DNA of 64,000 bases, from assembly GCA_029931535.1 (NCBI GenBank), contig JAQPZY010001688.1, positions 5,697,001-5,761,000 of the forward strand, given 5' to 3'. The DNA is from Margaritifera margaritifera (Eukaryota; Mollusca; Bivalvia; Unionida; Margaritiferidae). This document shows positions 11,920 through 23,264 of this stretch, piece after piece (positions within the stretch are counted from its first letter, which is position 1; each line of letters starts with the position of its first letter). The notes beneath the pieces were generated by a model. The model was not told the origin of the DNA. It made no database searches and saw nothing but the letters and a program-made list of their open reading frames with translations. A program made the translations under genes and the position numbers.

Positions 11920-12515
11920 GAAGGGACTGATGCTCTACTGGGTGAAAAAGAATTTCTGGGAATTCAAGATAAGACCATTTCTTCCTTTTAACTGCTGAGT
12001 GTTGAAACCATCTCTGATATTCTTTAGCGATAACAAGATTTTCAAATTAGCTGCTGTAGTGGACATACTGGATGTCAGATCGGCACCAGTTTCATTTAAA
12101 ACAAAGTAGACATCATCAGAAGTCTTTTGGTCAAAACCCCACATCATAATGATCATCCATTTCAGGTGGAGTAGTGACAACAGCCGTCATGGCAGCCATA
12201 TTGGATGAATGACTGGCACAATTTTCATTTAGGACAGACTAGGTATCATAAGTTTACTTGCCAAAAATATTTCCAATAAATGAAATTCAAAAAAGAAACT
12301 TAGGTTGGTAGATCCCAGTTGTTTACACCTTCTCCTGCACAATCAAGCCGAAGCCACATAGTGCTTAAATATATAACACTTCTAAACACCTCCCTCTACC
12401 CAAGCCCAGGTAGACCTAGATACACTTCATCAAAGTGGTGTTCAAATTCCATATAAAGTTTACTTGCCAAAAATATGTCAAAGAAAAGAAATTCAAAAAA
12501 GAAACTTACGTTGGA
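11920..12515 (+). mobile_element. Repeat element with 146-bp core, copy B
   Basis: Starts with a flank (about 11925-12040) containing GGGACTGATGCTCTACTGG, TCAAGATAAGACCAT and GTTGAAACCATC. The same flank occurs at 34675-34800. About one and a half 146-bp units follow (to about 12250). Then comes a segment bounded by a direct repeat (about 12252-12308 and 12458-12514, sharing AAGTTTACTTGCCAAAAATAT). A CACCTCCCTC...AGGTAGAC block between those repeats is also present twice near 17.15-17.36 kb. I infer a non-autonomous, non-coding dispersed element. Confidence 0.7.
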
Positions 12516-12920
12516 AGATGGTAATCTCCTTGATGACGGTAAACAATAATAAAAAAAAATACAACATAAACCACCATGCCATAAGCCTTGAATGGATCAT
12601 AAAGGGGTCCTGCAAATGGTCCATCTCAAAAGGAAAAAGTCATTCCGTCTCCAAAGGAAAAAGTCAATTAAATTAACATAAAACATGTACTGAATGTATG
12701 CAAAAAAGCAACTTTAATATAATAGTAACTACATGTATGCTGATTTGCACATAGTAGCAAAGTGTACCCTATGCATGGCCACTTAAGCAATGCCAACACT
12801 TCCATGTCTACCATTTTGAATGATGAAAACACGTGGTTTCGTATCATTTAATTCATGCTGCAAAATGGTGGCCAGGAAAACAATTGCTTAGAAGTATTTT
12901 GTCAAAATCAGTGAATATGT
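12516..12920. other. No gene recognised
   Basis: AT-rich spacer. A short duplicated phrase, AAAAGGAAAAAGTCA-like, occurs near 12625-12665. Confidence 0.4.
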
Positions 12921-13122
12921 AGTTTTTTGGGGGGTAAAACTAATTTAAATTACGCAATACTTACCCATCACTATTATATAGCTTATTACTTTTTCGCAAT
13001 CTCGTCCGTTCGATGTGAATACATCCTCCTACAGAGTGGAGAATTTTTGTCAACAAGACACAGCACACTAGTGCACCTCTCCGCACCTGCACAAACATTA
13101 ATCTTTTTCACAGACGACATTA
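12921..13122. repeat. DIRS inverted terminal repeat, copy 2, left
   Basis: Starts GTTTTTTGGGGGGTAAAAC. The core from about 12970 is inverted at 16333-16484. Outside the core the two ends differ, as in DIRS-1, where each terminal repeat has its own extension. Confidence 0.88.
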
Positions 13123-13162
13123 CACCAGGACATCAGAGTGGGGTGGGAGGAGGGCATTTGGT

Positions 13163-13271
13163 AATAGTGATGGGTAAGTATTGCATAATTAAAATTATTT
13201 TTACCCCCCCCCCCCCCAAAAGACTACATTTTAATAGCAGCAATACATTACCCGATCACTATTATATAGCT
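13163..13271. repeat. DIRS internal complementary region, copy 2
   Basis: Complementary to the outer extensions of both terminal repeats, joined at a C-run followed by an A-run near 13205-13225. Same design as in copy 1. Confidence 0.84.
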
Positions 13272-13344
13272 GAATTTGTCAGTTAGGCGGGTAGGCTGAT
13301 GTGTTAAACTGATCAAAAACAGAGAAAAATGGAAAGTGCTCACC

Positions 13345-14330
13345 ATTTGAGGGAGAGATCCACTTTACAAATTGTTGGAGTCCCTCTGGGCCACATGTTG
13401 TGTCGCAACTATGGGTCCCAAGAGAAAATACCTGCGCAATGAGCGGAGGTAGAGAAGGTAGTATGGGATCACCAAAATGCTGCCTTCATGATGTCCTCCA
13501 AGGAAGAGTGATTTAGATAGGCCCATGAAGCAGTGGAGGCTCGAAACTCATTGGCTTGATGTTTCATAAAAGAGAGGTCTCTGTCGGGAAGGGACTAGTA
13601 AGCTCTTTTGATTGAGGCGACAATCCACAGTGATAGTGGAGGCAGAAATATCAACAGAACCCTTAAGAGGAAGGAAAAGACATTTCTTACCCGTTCTTTT
13701 CCCTTTTGAAGCATTTAGATACAAACGTAGTGCCCTAACTTTGCATAAAAACCTATCTTGATCATCTCCAGTACAGATTCGACTGAGACTGGGATTCTTA
13801 TAGGTGATGAGGCTACCACAGGTAACTGATTTTTTTTTTTTTAATTTGAAAATCCCGGCTGATATAGATTCGTACTTGCCATTAAACTGGAGGCAGCCAG
13901 TGTCAAAAGACAATGCATGAATCTAGCTGCGTCTTCTTGCAGATGCCAAAGCAAGTAAAAACTGTCCCGAGTGCAAGGTCTTGAAGGAAGCCTTGCTCAA
14001 AGGTTCATAGGGGGATTTGGTTAAGGACCATAAAACACAAGAGAGCGGGAGACAGGTCTCTGTATCTCAAAATACTTAATGAGATCAGCAAGGTGCGAAT
14101 CTGAACCGATTGCTGAGCCCTGACAGAATTTAGGTGTGTTGGAAATGGCAGCTCTATAGCCGTTGATAGTTGATACCGAACATCTTTTCTTTTCTCGAAT
14201 GGAATAAAAAGGAAATCAGTAATTGAAGTTACAGAGGGACAGCTAGGATCAACATGTTTCCTACTGCACAAATCACAGAAGATTCTCCACCTGGCATCAT
14301 AGACCTTGGATGGTGAAGCTCTCCTGGCCT
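13345..14330 (-). pseudogene. DIRS tyrosine recombinase, copy 2 (broken)
   Basis: Broken gene for the element's integrase-like recombinase. Unlike copy 1 it keeps the region around the first catalytic arginine: near 13985-13915 the minus strand reads FLLALASARRRS, then a stop, then IHALSFDTG. Downstream it keeps ICTGDDQDRFLC and VRALRLYLNASKGK (about 13780-13690). The C-terminal block near 13500 matches copy 1. The N-terminal core-binding part (14310-14040) is in another frame. Several frameshifts and stops leave it inactive. Confidence 0.8.
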
Positions 14331-15520
14331 GAATGATGCAACTGGCAACCCAGCCCAAACACTTGTTCTGGCAGATAGATCGCCTGAATGAGCCAAGCGT
14401 GAAGGTGGAGAATGTGTCGGTTGTTGTGTAGGAGGGAGCTCCTGTGTTGCAACAGAAGATCACTGAACCATGATTGTTGGGGCCATAATGGGGCTATGAG
14501 AATGATATGAGCAGTGGAAGTTCTGACTTGCAGAACTTGAGGTAGCAGTCTGAATGGTGGGAAGGCGTATGCAAATAGATGATCCCACTGGAAGCTGAAT
14601 GCATCCACCGCCCAAGCTCTCTTGTCCGGGACTGGTGAGACATAAAAGGGAAGTCTGTTCTTGAGCCTGGTTGCAAACAAGTCCACAAGGGACTTCCCCA
14701 TAGTGAGAAAAAGGATTCTGTTACGTAGGAGTGAGAGTCCATTCCATGAGGACTGTTTTGCATGACTAGGACAGACTGTCCGCTAAAACGTTCTTCTTCC
14801 CTGGAATCTGGCGAACTCGTAAGGTAATGTTCTCCGAGGTGGCCCAGCAGAGGAGGTTCCAGACCTCCACACTGAGAGAAAAGGCATGTGTGCCTTCTTA
14901 ACGTCGGAGATACAATACGACGGACGTGTTGTCGAAGGCCATGACAAATTGAGCCCTTACTGTGACGATGAACTGTTGCAATTCTAGAAATATGGCTTTC
15001 ATTTCTAGGTTGTTATGTGGAGAGAGTCCCGAGTCCAATGACCCTGCAGAATTATGTCCTCTGGCTCTAGGTGAACGCTCCAACTGGAATCTGATGCGAC
15101 GGCGAACAGATAGGAGTGGGGCTGAGGCACATGCATGGGGACCCTGGTCAGGAATCTGTTCTAATTCATCCATCATCGCAATGGTGATGAAAGTCTGGTC
15201 CTAGAGATAGAGAATCCCTGTGTGGTTCCCATCTTGCGAGAAGGAGAAACTGTTGAGGGCGCATATGGAGACGTCCTAAGGGAACCAGATCCGAAGCGAC
15301 ATTCAAGGTTCCCAACAGGGATAGGTAAAAGCAAGCAGACAACAATGTTTTTGCTTGTAGGGCCTCTAGAAGTGCCAGGATTCGATCTATGTTATCCAGT
15401 GGACCTGGACTAAGTTCTGGTTCACGAGGAAGTTCATCCCTACGTAAACTTAGATGGAACGAGTTCTGACTTCTCAAGGTTGGGTAAAAAAAAAAAACTG
15501 AGTTACTGTGGACCAACAAT
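14330..15520 (-). pseudogene. DIRS RNase H and pol tail, copy 2 (broken)
   Basis: Parallel to copy 1. The RNase H core lies at 15176-14900 with NNLEMKAIFLELQQF and NTSVVLYLRR. The pol tail lies at 14700-14400 with DLFATRLKNRLPFYVSPVPD and AYAFPPFRLLPQVLQVRTS. The roughly 50-bp pol-tail deletion relative to copy 3 is shared with copy 1. Frames shift between the blocks. Confidence 0.78.
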
Positions 15521-15564
15521 GGAACAGATCCTGATGGAGGGACTGAACCTGAACATTATGGATA

Positions 15565-16062
15565 AGCTAGTCGTTAAAATACTGGAGAATCGGGGTTCCC
15601 AGTAATCAGAGATAAGACACTACAACTCCCATAACTTGGGTGAAGACTCTGGGTACAGAAGCGATTCCGAATGGCAGAACCCAGAATTGCGAGACTTCCT
15701 GGTCCAAGCAAACCCGGAGGTATTTCCACTGGTTTAACAGGGGGAGATCGATGATGATACAAAATTACCCACTTTTCTTGACGACCAGGAAGAATTGGGA
15801 GTAGAATGCAGGAGACTGATCGTCCAGGAACCTCTTGACTGCCCCTTTCTGTAAAAGGGTATACACCTCTTACTTTAATTTCACCAAATTAGACTGGTGA
15901 AAGAACATGGGGGTCCTTGATAGAGGAGGTTGTTCCCAAAACTGAAGTCGATAACCCTCACTTACAATAGAAAGGACCCACCAATCATCCGAGTTTCTTG
16001 ACCAAGCCTCTGAAAAGAGGCCTAGACAAGTACCTACTGGGACATTAGGAGAGGAATGCACA
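15565..16062 (-). pseudogene. DIRS reverse transcriptase fragment, copy 2 (dead)
   Basis: Same truncated RT as copy 1, with the same 134-bp deletion removing motif A. The motif C codons at 15571-15576 read Asn-Asp, followed by the same TAG stop as in copy 1. More substitutions separate it from copy 3 than from copy 1. Confidence 0.82.
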
Positions 16063-16330
16063 GCAGGGGAGGGTGTGAGTTCCTAGGGCCGTCCCCCCCG
16101 TCTTCCTTGGGAAAGGAAGGTGGGTTGGGAAAGTCCCTCCTGAGGACCTTACTGAGAAGGAGGAGGAACAAGGGCAGGGGCTACTGGCCTCAAAAACAGA
16201 AGACGAGACGGATGAATGTAACACTAGATGGAATAAAGCTGACAGGAGAACCAAACATGGTTTAAACTTGCAACAAGCAATTTTCCTCTGGTCATGTTAT
16301 GAATGACACAACCATTTAATATGGCGTCCT

Positions 16331-16512
16331 TGAAAAAGATGAATGTTCGTGCAGGCGTGGAGACGTGCACGAGTGTGCCATGTCTTGTTGACAAAAATTC
16401 TCCACTCTGTGGGAGGATGCATTCACATCGAACAGACAAGATTTTTCGACACAAAAAAGTAATAAGCTATATAATAGTGATAGGGTCATGTATTGTTGCT
16501 ATTAAAATCATA
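16331..16512. repeat. DIRS inverted terminal repeat, copy 2, right
   Basis: Reverse complement of the left terminal repeat core (shared words TTGTTGACAAAAATTCTCCA, GATGCATTCACATCGAACAG, AATAAGCTATATAATAGTGA). It ends in an extension, GTATTGTTGCTATTAAAATC, which is complementary to the right half of the internal complementary region. Confidence 0.88.
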
Positions 16513-17089
16513 TGATTATTCATTCATCTAGGATTTATTCATCATGGATATTGTTCATCTACTGCAAGTACCTAAATGCTTTTGGTAAATCCTCATTGTG
16601 ATTGATGCTGTTAACAATTATATTACTTTTTAAAAAATACTTACCAGAGTTCTGCATACAAAAAAAATGGTTTTAAATCTAACAATGTCAATACCGCAGA
16701 AAATTTTCAATGGATCCAGTCTATTTGAGTTCTCTGGATTGACCCAAGAGGATACTCATGACACGGAAGTAAATTCATACAGAAAGGTAATCCCAGATTT
16801 TATCCACATCAAAGAAAATCAAGACAGTATCCCTATCCATGTCAGGAACAACTCATCACTGAAGCAGATGAATGAACGTAGGACTAATTTCCAACTCTAC
16901 AAATACTCATAGCAACATGGGTACATGTGCAAAATCACTACTTCACATGAAAATAAAGTTACATGTACTGTATTTCCATCAACAAATACTATTTTATTTC
17001 AGGGCAGTGGATGCTTGGCTTGGACTTATAATGGATTCATGAACTGTGTTAAGACATAAACAATAGATCTAACACAAGCACTGTGTCAC
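16513..17089. other. No gene recognised
   Basis: AT-rich spacer. An 81-codon frame at 16667-16912 has no recognisable motif. Confidence 0.4.
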
Positions 17090-17517
17090 CACAGCCGTCC
17101 TCAGCTTGGCACATAACCTCCATTCCTATCACAGGGCCTAATTACTTTACACCTCCCTCTCCTCTAGCCCTGGTAGACCCAGAACATTTCATCAAGTTGT
17201 AGAATGTCACTAATCAAGATAATGAAAATCCAAGTACATGTAGTGCTAACCAAGCAAGACCCCACTTCTTTACACCTTCACCTGCACAGACAGGGACAAA
17301 CCACATTGTGCTTAATATATAACACCTCTAACACCGCCCTCTCCAACCCCAGGTAGACCCAGATAACTTCAACAAAGTGTAGAAGACAATGACACTAATC
17401 ATAATGAGACTTCTTTCAAGTACAATGCAAGTCACAGTTCACACTGCCATGGAAAATTATGTAGTTATGATCAGGGATCTTAATCTCTATCTGCATATGT
17501 ATGTATATGTATGTATA

Positions 17518-17523
<6 letters not shown>

Positions 17524-17611
<88 letters not shown>
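17524..17611. repeat. (AT)n microsatellite, about 88 bp
   Basis: Uninterrupted TA/AT dinucleotide run. Confidence 0.98.
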
Positions 17612-17612
<1 letters not shown>

Positions 17613-17639
17613 TTGTACAAAAGGATGGATGGACATCAC

Positions 17640-18425
17640 ACAACATATCAGCACCATTTTCATTTAGGACCAAGTAGACATGATAGGGAGTCTTTTAGAG
17701 AAAACTACATGCTGATATGCCCATCCATTCAGGAGCAGTAGAGAAAACAAGATTTTCAAGATGACTACCATGGCGACCATATTGGACATCAGAGAGGCAC
17801 CATTTTCATTTAGCACCAAGTAGACATCATTCAAAGTATTCGAGTGAAAACCATATATTGATATGATGATCGATTTCATAGGAGTAGTGATAGCAAGGTT
17901 TTCAAGATGGCTGCTGTGGCGGTTATACTGTATGTCAGATCTGCACCATTTTCATTTAGGACCAACTAGACATCATAAGAAGTCTTTCAGTGAAAACCCC
18001 ATGTTAATATGACCATCCATTCAAGAGTAGTAGCAATAACAAGATTTTCAACATGGCTTCCAGGGTGGCCATACTGGATGTCAGATCGGCACCATTTTCA
18101 TTTAGGACCAACTAGACATCATAGGAAGTCTTTCAGTGAAAACCTTATGTTGATTTGACCATCCATTCAGGAGGAGTAGCAAGATTTTTAAGATGGCTGC
18201 AATGGTGGCCATATTGGATGTCAGATCAGCACCATTTTCATTTAGGACCAACTAGACATCAAAAGTACCGTAGTCTTTAAATGAAAACCCCATGTTGATA
18301 TGACCATCCATTCTTGAGGAGTAGCAATAACAAGATTTTCAAGATGGCCACCATGGCAGCCATATTGGACATCCAAGCAGCACCATTTTCATCTAGGACC
18401 AAGCAGACCATGGGATGAATGTGTG
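17640..18425 (+). repeat. 146-bp-unit tandem array C, six units
   Basis: The phrase GCACCATTTTCATTTAGGAC (or a close variant) starts at about 17651, 17797, 17943, 18089, 18229 and 18380. The spacings are 146, 146, 146, 140 and 151 bp. Each unit also holds AAGATGGCTGCCATGG-like and ATTGGATGTCAGATC-like words. Confidence 0.93.
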
Positions 18426-18525
18426 TGTAAAGTTTCATGGCAATCCTCCAAGTAGTTTAGGAGAAGTAGCGATAACAAACTTGTTCTAACAGACAGACGG
18501 ACAACATAACAATGTTGTAGGGACA

Positions 18526-19656
18526 AGTGATGTGATTTAACTGTTTCCAGTTTTCTAGTCTTTTACATAGTCACATTGATTGGAATCCACATCTCAAGAA
18601 ATTTGCTGCTTCAGTTAGTCTAAAACATACAAGCAGAATCTTTACAGCACACTGACCCCAATCTGCTTAGGGAGATAACTCCATTGTTTCACAGGCTCTG
18701 ACCTATATAGTAGAGACAGCAGCAGGAATTTGTGTTTGTGTCAATTAATTAAATGGCTATTTACAGTTCTTAGCATAAACTTTTGATGTTGAAAATGTTG
18801 ATGATATTAGAGACAAGGTAGTGTTATTAAGTGGCTCTAATTAGCAATAATAACTTGTCTATAATTGAAAGGAAATACAGATTTTATACTTAAATTTTGA
18901 TAATCTTTGAAGGCCTCTACGCCTAAAATGCATTTATTTCATATTTGTGTTTTTAATGCAGAGGTTGAAAAATGAGTGAGTGTGTAATTAGAAATTTAGT
19001 AATCATGTACATGTTAAAAAATCAACTTCTAGATAAATCAGTACTGAGAAATTAAAGATTTAATTCAACATAGGAAACACAGATTTGTGTAGCAGCTCTC
19101 AAGTCTGTTAGATGAAATTTGATAGGATGTTTTCTGTGAAGTCCGTCAGAATGTTATATTAGGTGAGGGCATAGTCATCGGGCAACAGTTTTGAATTTGA
19201 ATTTGAAGTTAAAGCATTGAGGCTGGTGTAGTGAGAGGAAGCAATTAAAGATGTAGCCAGGAAGTTTTGTTTGTTGATTCTACCAGCTAATTCCCCATGA
19301 AATGTTGGATTGGCTCCACCTGCCAACAACAAATAAACAGTTAGGTGGACGTCACGACAACAGTTTGATGGAGAATCCACAGTCCTAGTCTTCAAGATTC
19401 ACTATGAAATCTGGATTTAGTTGCAGCATGATTGGATTTATCTGGATTATACAGACTAATTCATGGAATTTATAACCACCGATGAAAGTCACCTGATAGA
19501 GGTAGGAGCTTCCTAATTTACAAGCAAGATTTATCTTTGAGACATATCACAGTAAGAAATTTTGGGACAGAATTTGTCATACATTTGGATTGCATTTTTA
19601 GGGATATTCAACTCTTTAACTTTAAGCTTTGATCTGTGAAAAAGAAAGAATACAAC
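18526..19656. other. Leader of the Ty3/gypsy element; no gene
   Basis: AT-rich DNA upstream of gag. The 5' LTR and primer-binding site should lie here, but I could not match any stretch to the region after the chromodomain, so I do not call an LTR. Confidence 0.4.
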
Positions 19657-20353
19657 ATGGCACACTACAATGGAGTTGACTTCAGCCTCATTCCAAGTTT
19701 TACAGGCAATGGTAAAGAAGATGCTTAAGATGTGGCTCACTCGCTTTCAAATTTTAGTACAAACCAAAGGCTTTAATGATAATAAAGCTAAAACAACACT
19801 GCCTTTACTTCTGACAGACAATGCTTTACGCTGGTATATATCTCTACCAGACGACACTAAAAATGATTATAACCAATTAAAAGCAGCATTCACAACGTTA
19901 TGGTCCGGATGAGAGAACCAAATGCCAGCGAACTGCAGCCCTTTTCCAAACTGCACAAGGTTCATCAAATGTGGAAGATTACATAGCCTCCGTTACCATG
20001 CAGGCAACTGATCTCAGGGTCTACAAGATGCACAGGTCCAGTCAATTATCATCAATAATCTCTGCCCTACCATACACCAGTTTGTGCTCTAGCAGAATCC
20101 CCAAACTTTAGAAAGCCTGATACAAAGTGCAAAACTTGCTGAAGCCACAACAACTGATACCGCCAAGCAACAAGAGTCAATAGTAGCAGCAATAGGTAGA
20201 TTAGATTAAAAAATGAATGATTTAAGCGTGCAAATGAGTGCCAGCCAGTATACAGCAAAGTTTCCAATTCACCGCAATGACACTTACCACCCTCAAAGAC
20301 ACAAATCATCACACCAACATATGGAGCAGCAGAATCGACTAACACATTGCAAC
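19657..20353 (+). pseudogene. gypsy gag, N-terminal part (broken)
   Basis: Gag would form the element's particle. ATG at 19657 opens MAHYNGVDFSLIPSFTGNGK, then a stop and a one-base frame change near 19725-19735. The retrotransposon-gag core follows in the other frame (LTRFQ...TKGFNDNKAKTTLPL, LTDNALRWYISLPDDTK, NQLKAAF), ending at a stop at 19910. Remnants continue with further breaks to 20353, where a DNA transposon interrupts the gene. The rest of gag resumes at 23063. Confidence 0.85.
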
Positions 20354-20355
20354 TA

Positions 20356-23060
20356 CAGTACACGCATCGTGTTTTTATGAAAAAACACGTCGTGGGCGTG
20401 GAGTTTAATCCTTTTCACACTGTGTCATCATGGACAGGATATCGTGGTCGTCGTGGATTGTCCACGTCGTGGCTCATAGTGGATGGATTAAGTTTTATTG
20501 TCCATTTGAAAGTCACAGCAATAAAATTATGTAATAGTGGATGCCCACTAACACGCGTGGAACTTACCTATTGGCTCAGCTACAGCACACAGTGCAGAAT
20601 GCTCTTTTTAATTTGTACGCAATGCCATTTAATATTCAAAGACTCGCTCACTAAAACGCATTCACATACGTGTATTGAAAGAGATGAAAGATAAATTGCT
20701 GAGAAAAGAGTCACGAATGATGCTTCACAAATTATACAAAGTTTAATTATCTTAATTTTAATGGGGGGGGGGGAGATTCTGTTTTAAACAAACAAAGGGT
20801 AAAAGAAATCACACGTAAATACATGTATTAGCGGGTTTCATTCCGTTGTTAAAATAAAAGAATGCGAGAAATGTTGTGATTTGTTTTTAATTACCCCAGT
20901 CACTTTTAAATGGTCAGCTTAAAATGTTCCCACACAATGAAATATACACGGCGCTATGCAATATACAACCTCTACTATTCCAGCCTGTTTAGTACTTGCG
21001 ACTCAAATATACAGGTCCATGCGACACATTTTCTCAGGAACTAGACATGTGTTTACTTTTACCGTAGACCTACTGTTTTTACTCCGACTCTACGAAGCAC
21101 GTGATGCTGCATTCTATGACCAACAGCTTTAAAAAATATACTTAAGATTGCTGGTTTGGTCATCGGACGAGTTTAATATTACATGTACCAAATGGACGGG
21201 TGAAAGCGATAACAAGTGTGTAATCACGATTAATTTCCTTCAATTGGCGAAACTTTTAAAATTTCTGGTGTTTTAATTAATGTATCATTCAGTAAGATTT
21301 ATTTTGTGCTTTGGAATTGCTTCTTTCTCCCCTTGTTTAACTTGTACTGTATTACACACAAGCTGAACACATCATATCTATCAATAATGCTTTGCACATC
21401 ACCCGAAATTGCTACGCCACGTGTTTGCCAAGACTATAAAATCTATCTCTATTATTGCACTGATTGCTGTAAACACATGGCTTCTTATTTTTTGTTAACT
21501 ACTCCGACCTGGAGGTGGACAAGTTTTGGCTTCAGAGGTTGTAAATCCCAATTATTTCCTGTTAATTTTGAACCGTTCATATTAATTCTACGGTGGTCGC
21601 GAATATTGTCAGGTCCACCTTGATTACTGCAGTAATACTCTCTCATTGGACTTTCAGTCTATTAAATTTCTGAAGCATTAAGTTCGTACATGGTTAATTA
21701 TGACCAGATTCAACAATAGATAATAAGAAAAAGACAAAGGACACTAATAGCAGGTGAATAACCCAATGAATTATATAAATTCTTGTTAAATACAAAATGA
21801 ATTGCCAAGCAGCGATTTACATATTAACTTACTTATATATAGAGTGGAATCAAAATTGTATTTCAAAATTTTGTCAGTAGACGAATTAAAAAAATGAAGA
21901 TGAACGAGGCACATTTCTAAAATGCATACTCTCTAATTAGCAATGCCTGTTTCCAAGTTTGCGATAAAAGCTACGGCTAACATCAATCGAAAGTTATGGT
22001 GCATAATCTCTCTCTCTCTCTCATGTTTGCATGTGATAAACACATTTTATTATAAAAAAGATGCATTAAAAAAAAAAAATGCAGAAAGCTTGTAGTGTAA
22101 TACAGCTTTCTTAAACATGTAATAGCTTTGTGTTGCTGCGATAGACATTTATTATATGCGCTGCATTGCAAGATTAATTGGGAGAATAAAATTTGTCTAT
22201 GCTTGATGATAGATTCACGAAGAAAGTGACCGTTTTCATAAAAATCACTTTGTTTATGGCATGAACATCCACTAAAAGAGAGCAACCTTCAATACCGTGT
22301 AGACGAATTCGGCTCATTTAAAAATTATCATACTCTGAAATAATCAGTCATTTTTCTAAGTCTACAGATAAAGGTATTTGTATCCTGCTTTCAATAATTT
22401 CTTTAAAGAAGGTTTTGGAAACTGTGTAGACATTAAAGAAAAACTATGACAAATTAATAACTAGTACATGAAGTTCTGTTATGAAATATCATTTATTGAG
22501 AAAACACACTGAAGTTGCCGCTTATGCCCAGAGGCAGGGTTGTCGCGCTACTTGTTTATCTAACGCTGTTTCATTCACGTCTTTCTAGCGCTTACATTAC
22601 AGGATGTTATGCCAGCTGAATTGGCTTCATTAAAGCAATTATTTCTGATGGACACTTTGTCATGGACAGGGGTGGAAAGATATCCAAGAAATATAAAACC
22701 TCATTTGTTCTACGTTACAGGAAATGTTACCACTGTACAGGTAAAGGTATGAAATTGATACCTGCCATGTTCGGTTTACTGTGTCGGAGTTTCTCCCATC
22801 TGTTTGTTTAGTGTGTCGACTCGCGGAGTGAATACAATAGAATCAGCGAGAGGTGCCATAAAACCCACTACGACTCATGATGACTGCAATAAAATCCGTC
22901 ACGCACTTCCACTAGACTGAGTGGATTTTCACTAAATTAGTGTGAAAATCCACCAGACTGCATGGACTTAAACTACTCATAGTGGGCACTTAATCCCCTG
23001 CCCTTTCTCCACGCCCACTCAATTTGCGTGGTGAATCATAAAAACACGATGCGTGTACTG
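20356..23060. mobile_element. TA-flanked, non-coding DNA transposon nested in gag
   Basis: Terminal inverted repeats begin CAGTACACGCATCGTGTTTT at 20356 and end with the reverse complement at 23060. They continue imperfectly through a GTGGGCGTGGAG-containing block. TA dinucleotides flank both ends (20354-20355, 23061-23062). Removing the element plus one TA reconnects the gag reading frame through a plausible codon, so the insertion point is exact. A CAGT start with a TA duplication fits the Tc1/mariner superfamily. No transposase frame is visible in 2,705 bp, so it would be non-autonomous. Subterminal regions are rich in CACGTCGTGG and TAGTGGA-like words. Confidence 0.85.
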
Positions 23061-23062
23061 TA

Positions 23063-23264
23063 TTGTGGGAGATCACCACTTCACCAGAAATCAAAATTTC
23101 CAGCTTATGGGAAGGAATGCTTAAAGTGCGGAAAACAAAACCATTTCACACAAGTTTGCAGGTCAGCACCACATACAGAGCAATGATGCAAGGCAATATC
23201 CATCCCTTTCTCACAAAAAGCAGCTCATAAAGAAACAGCAAGTAGCAACACAATCACATCAAAC
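23063..23264 (+). pseudogene. gypsy gag, C-terminal zinc knuckle part
   Basis: Continuation of gag after the nested transposon. It contains a nucleocapsid zinc knuckle, C-x2-C-x4-H-x4-C, at 23118-23159 (CLKCGKQNHFTQVC). A TGA stop follows within about ten codons, so gag is not joined to pol in this copy. Confidence 0.85.

Larger units (their letters stand above)
12921..16512 (-). mobile_element. DIRS-like retrotransposon, copy 2 (both ends present)
   Basis: Minus-strand DIRS element of about 3.6 kb with both inverted terminal repeats and the internal complementary region next to the left one. The coding order is RT, RNase H, recombinase from right to left. Most of the gag-like region is deleted: the Gly/Pro-rich tail near 16150 runs almost directly into the terminal repeat. 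It is clearly closer to copy 1 than to copy 3, sharing the RT motif A deletion, the stop after motif C and the pol-tail deletion. It is non-autonomous as it stands. Confidence 0.9.
17090..18525 (+). mobile_element. Repeat element with 146-bp core, copy C (largest)
   Basis: Starts with a duplicated module (about 17140-17250 and 17270-17425) sharing CTTTACACCT, CCCTCTCC, GGTAGACCCAGA and TGACACTAATCA. This is followed by an (AT)n tract and then six units of the 146-bp repeat. It ends with a flank at 18428-18515 containing AGTTTCATGGCAATCCTCC, GCGATAACAAAC and ACAGACAGACGGACAACATA. That ending resembles a very common molluscan dispersed repeat, as far as I recall. No coding capacity. Confidence 0.72.

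Noticed and set aside
17389..17741. Frames rich in Tyr-Ile repeats
   Set aside because: Translation of the (AT)n microsatellite.
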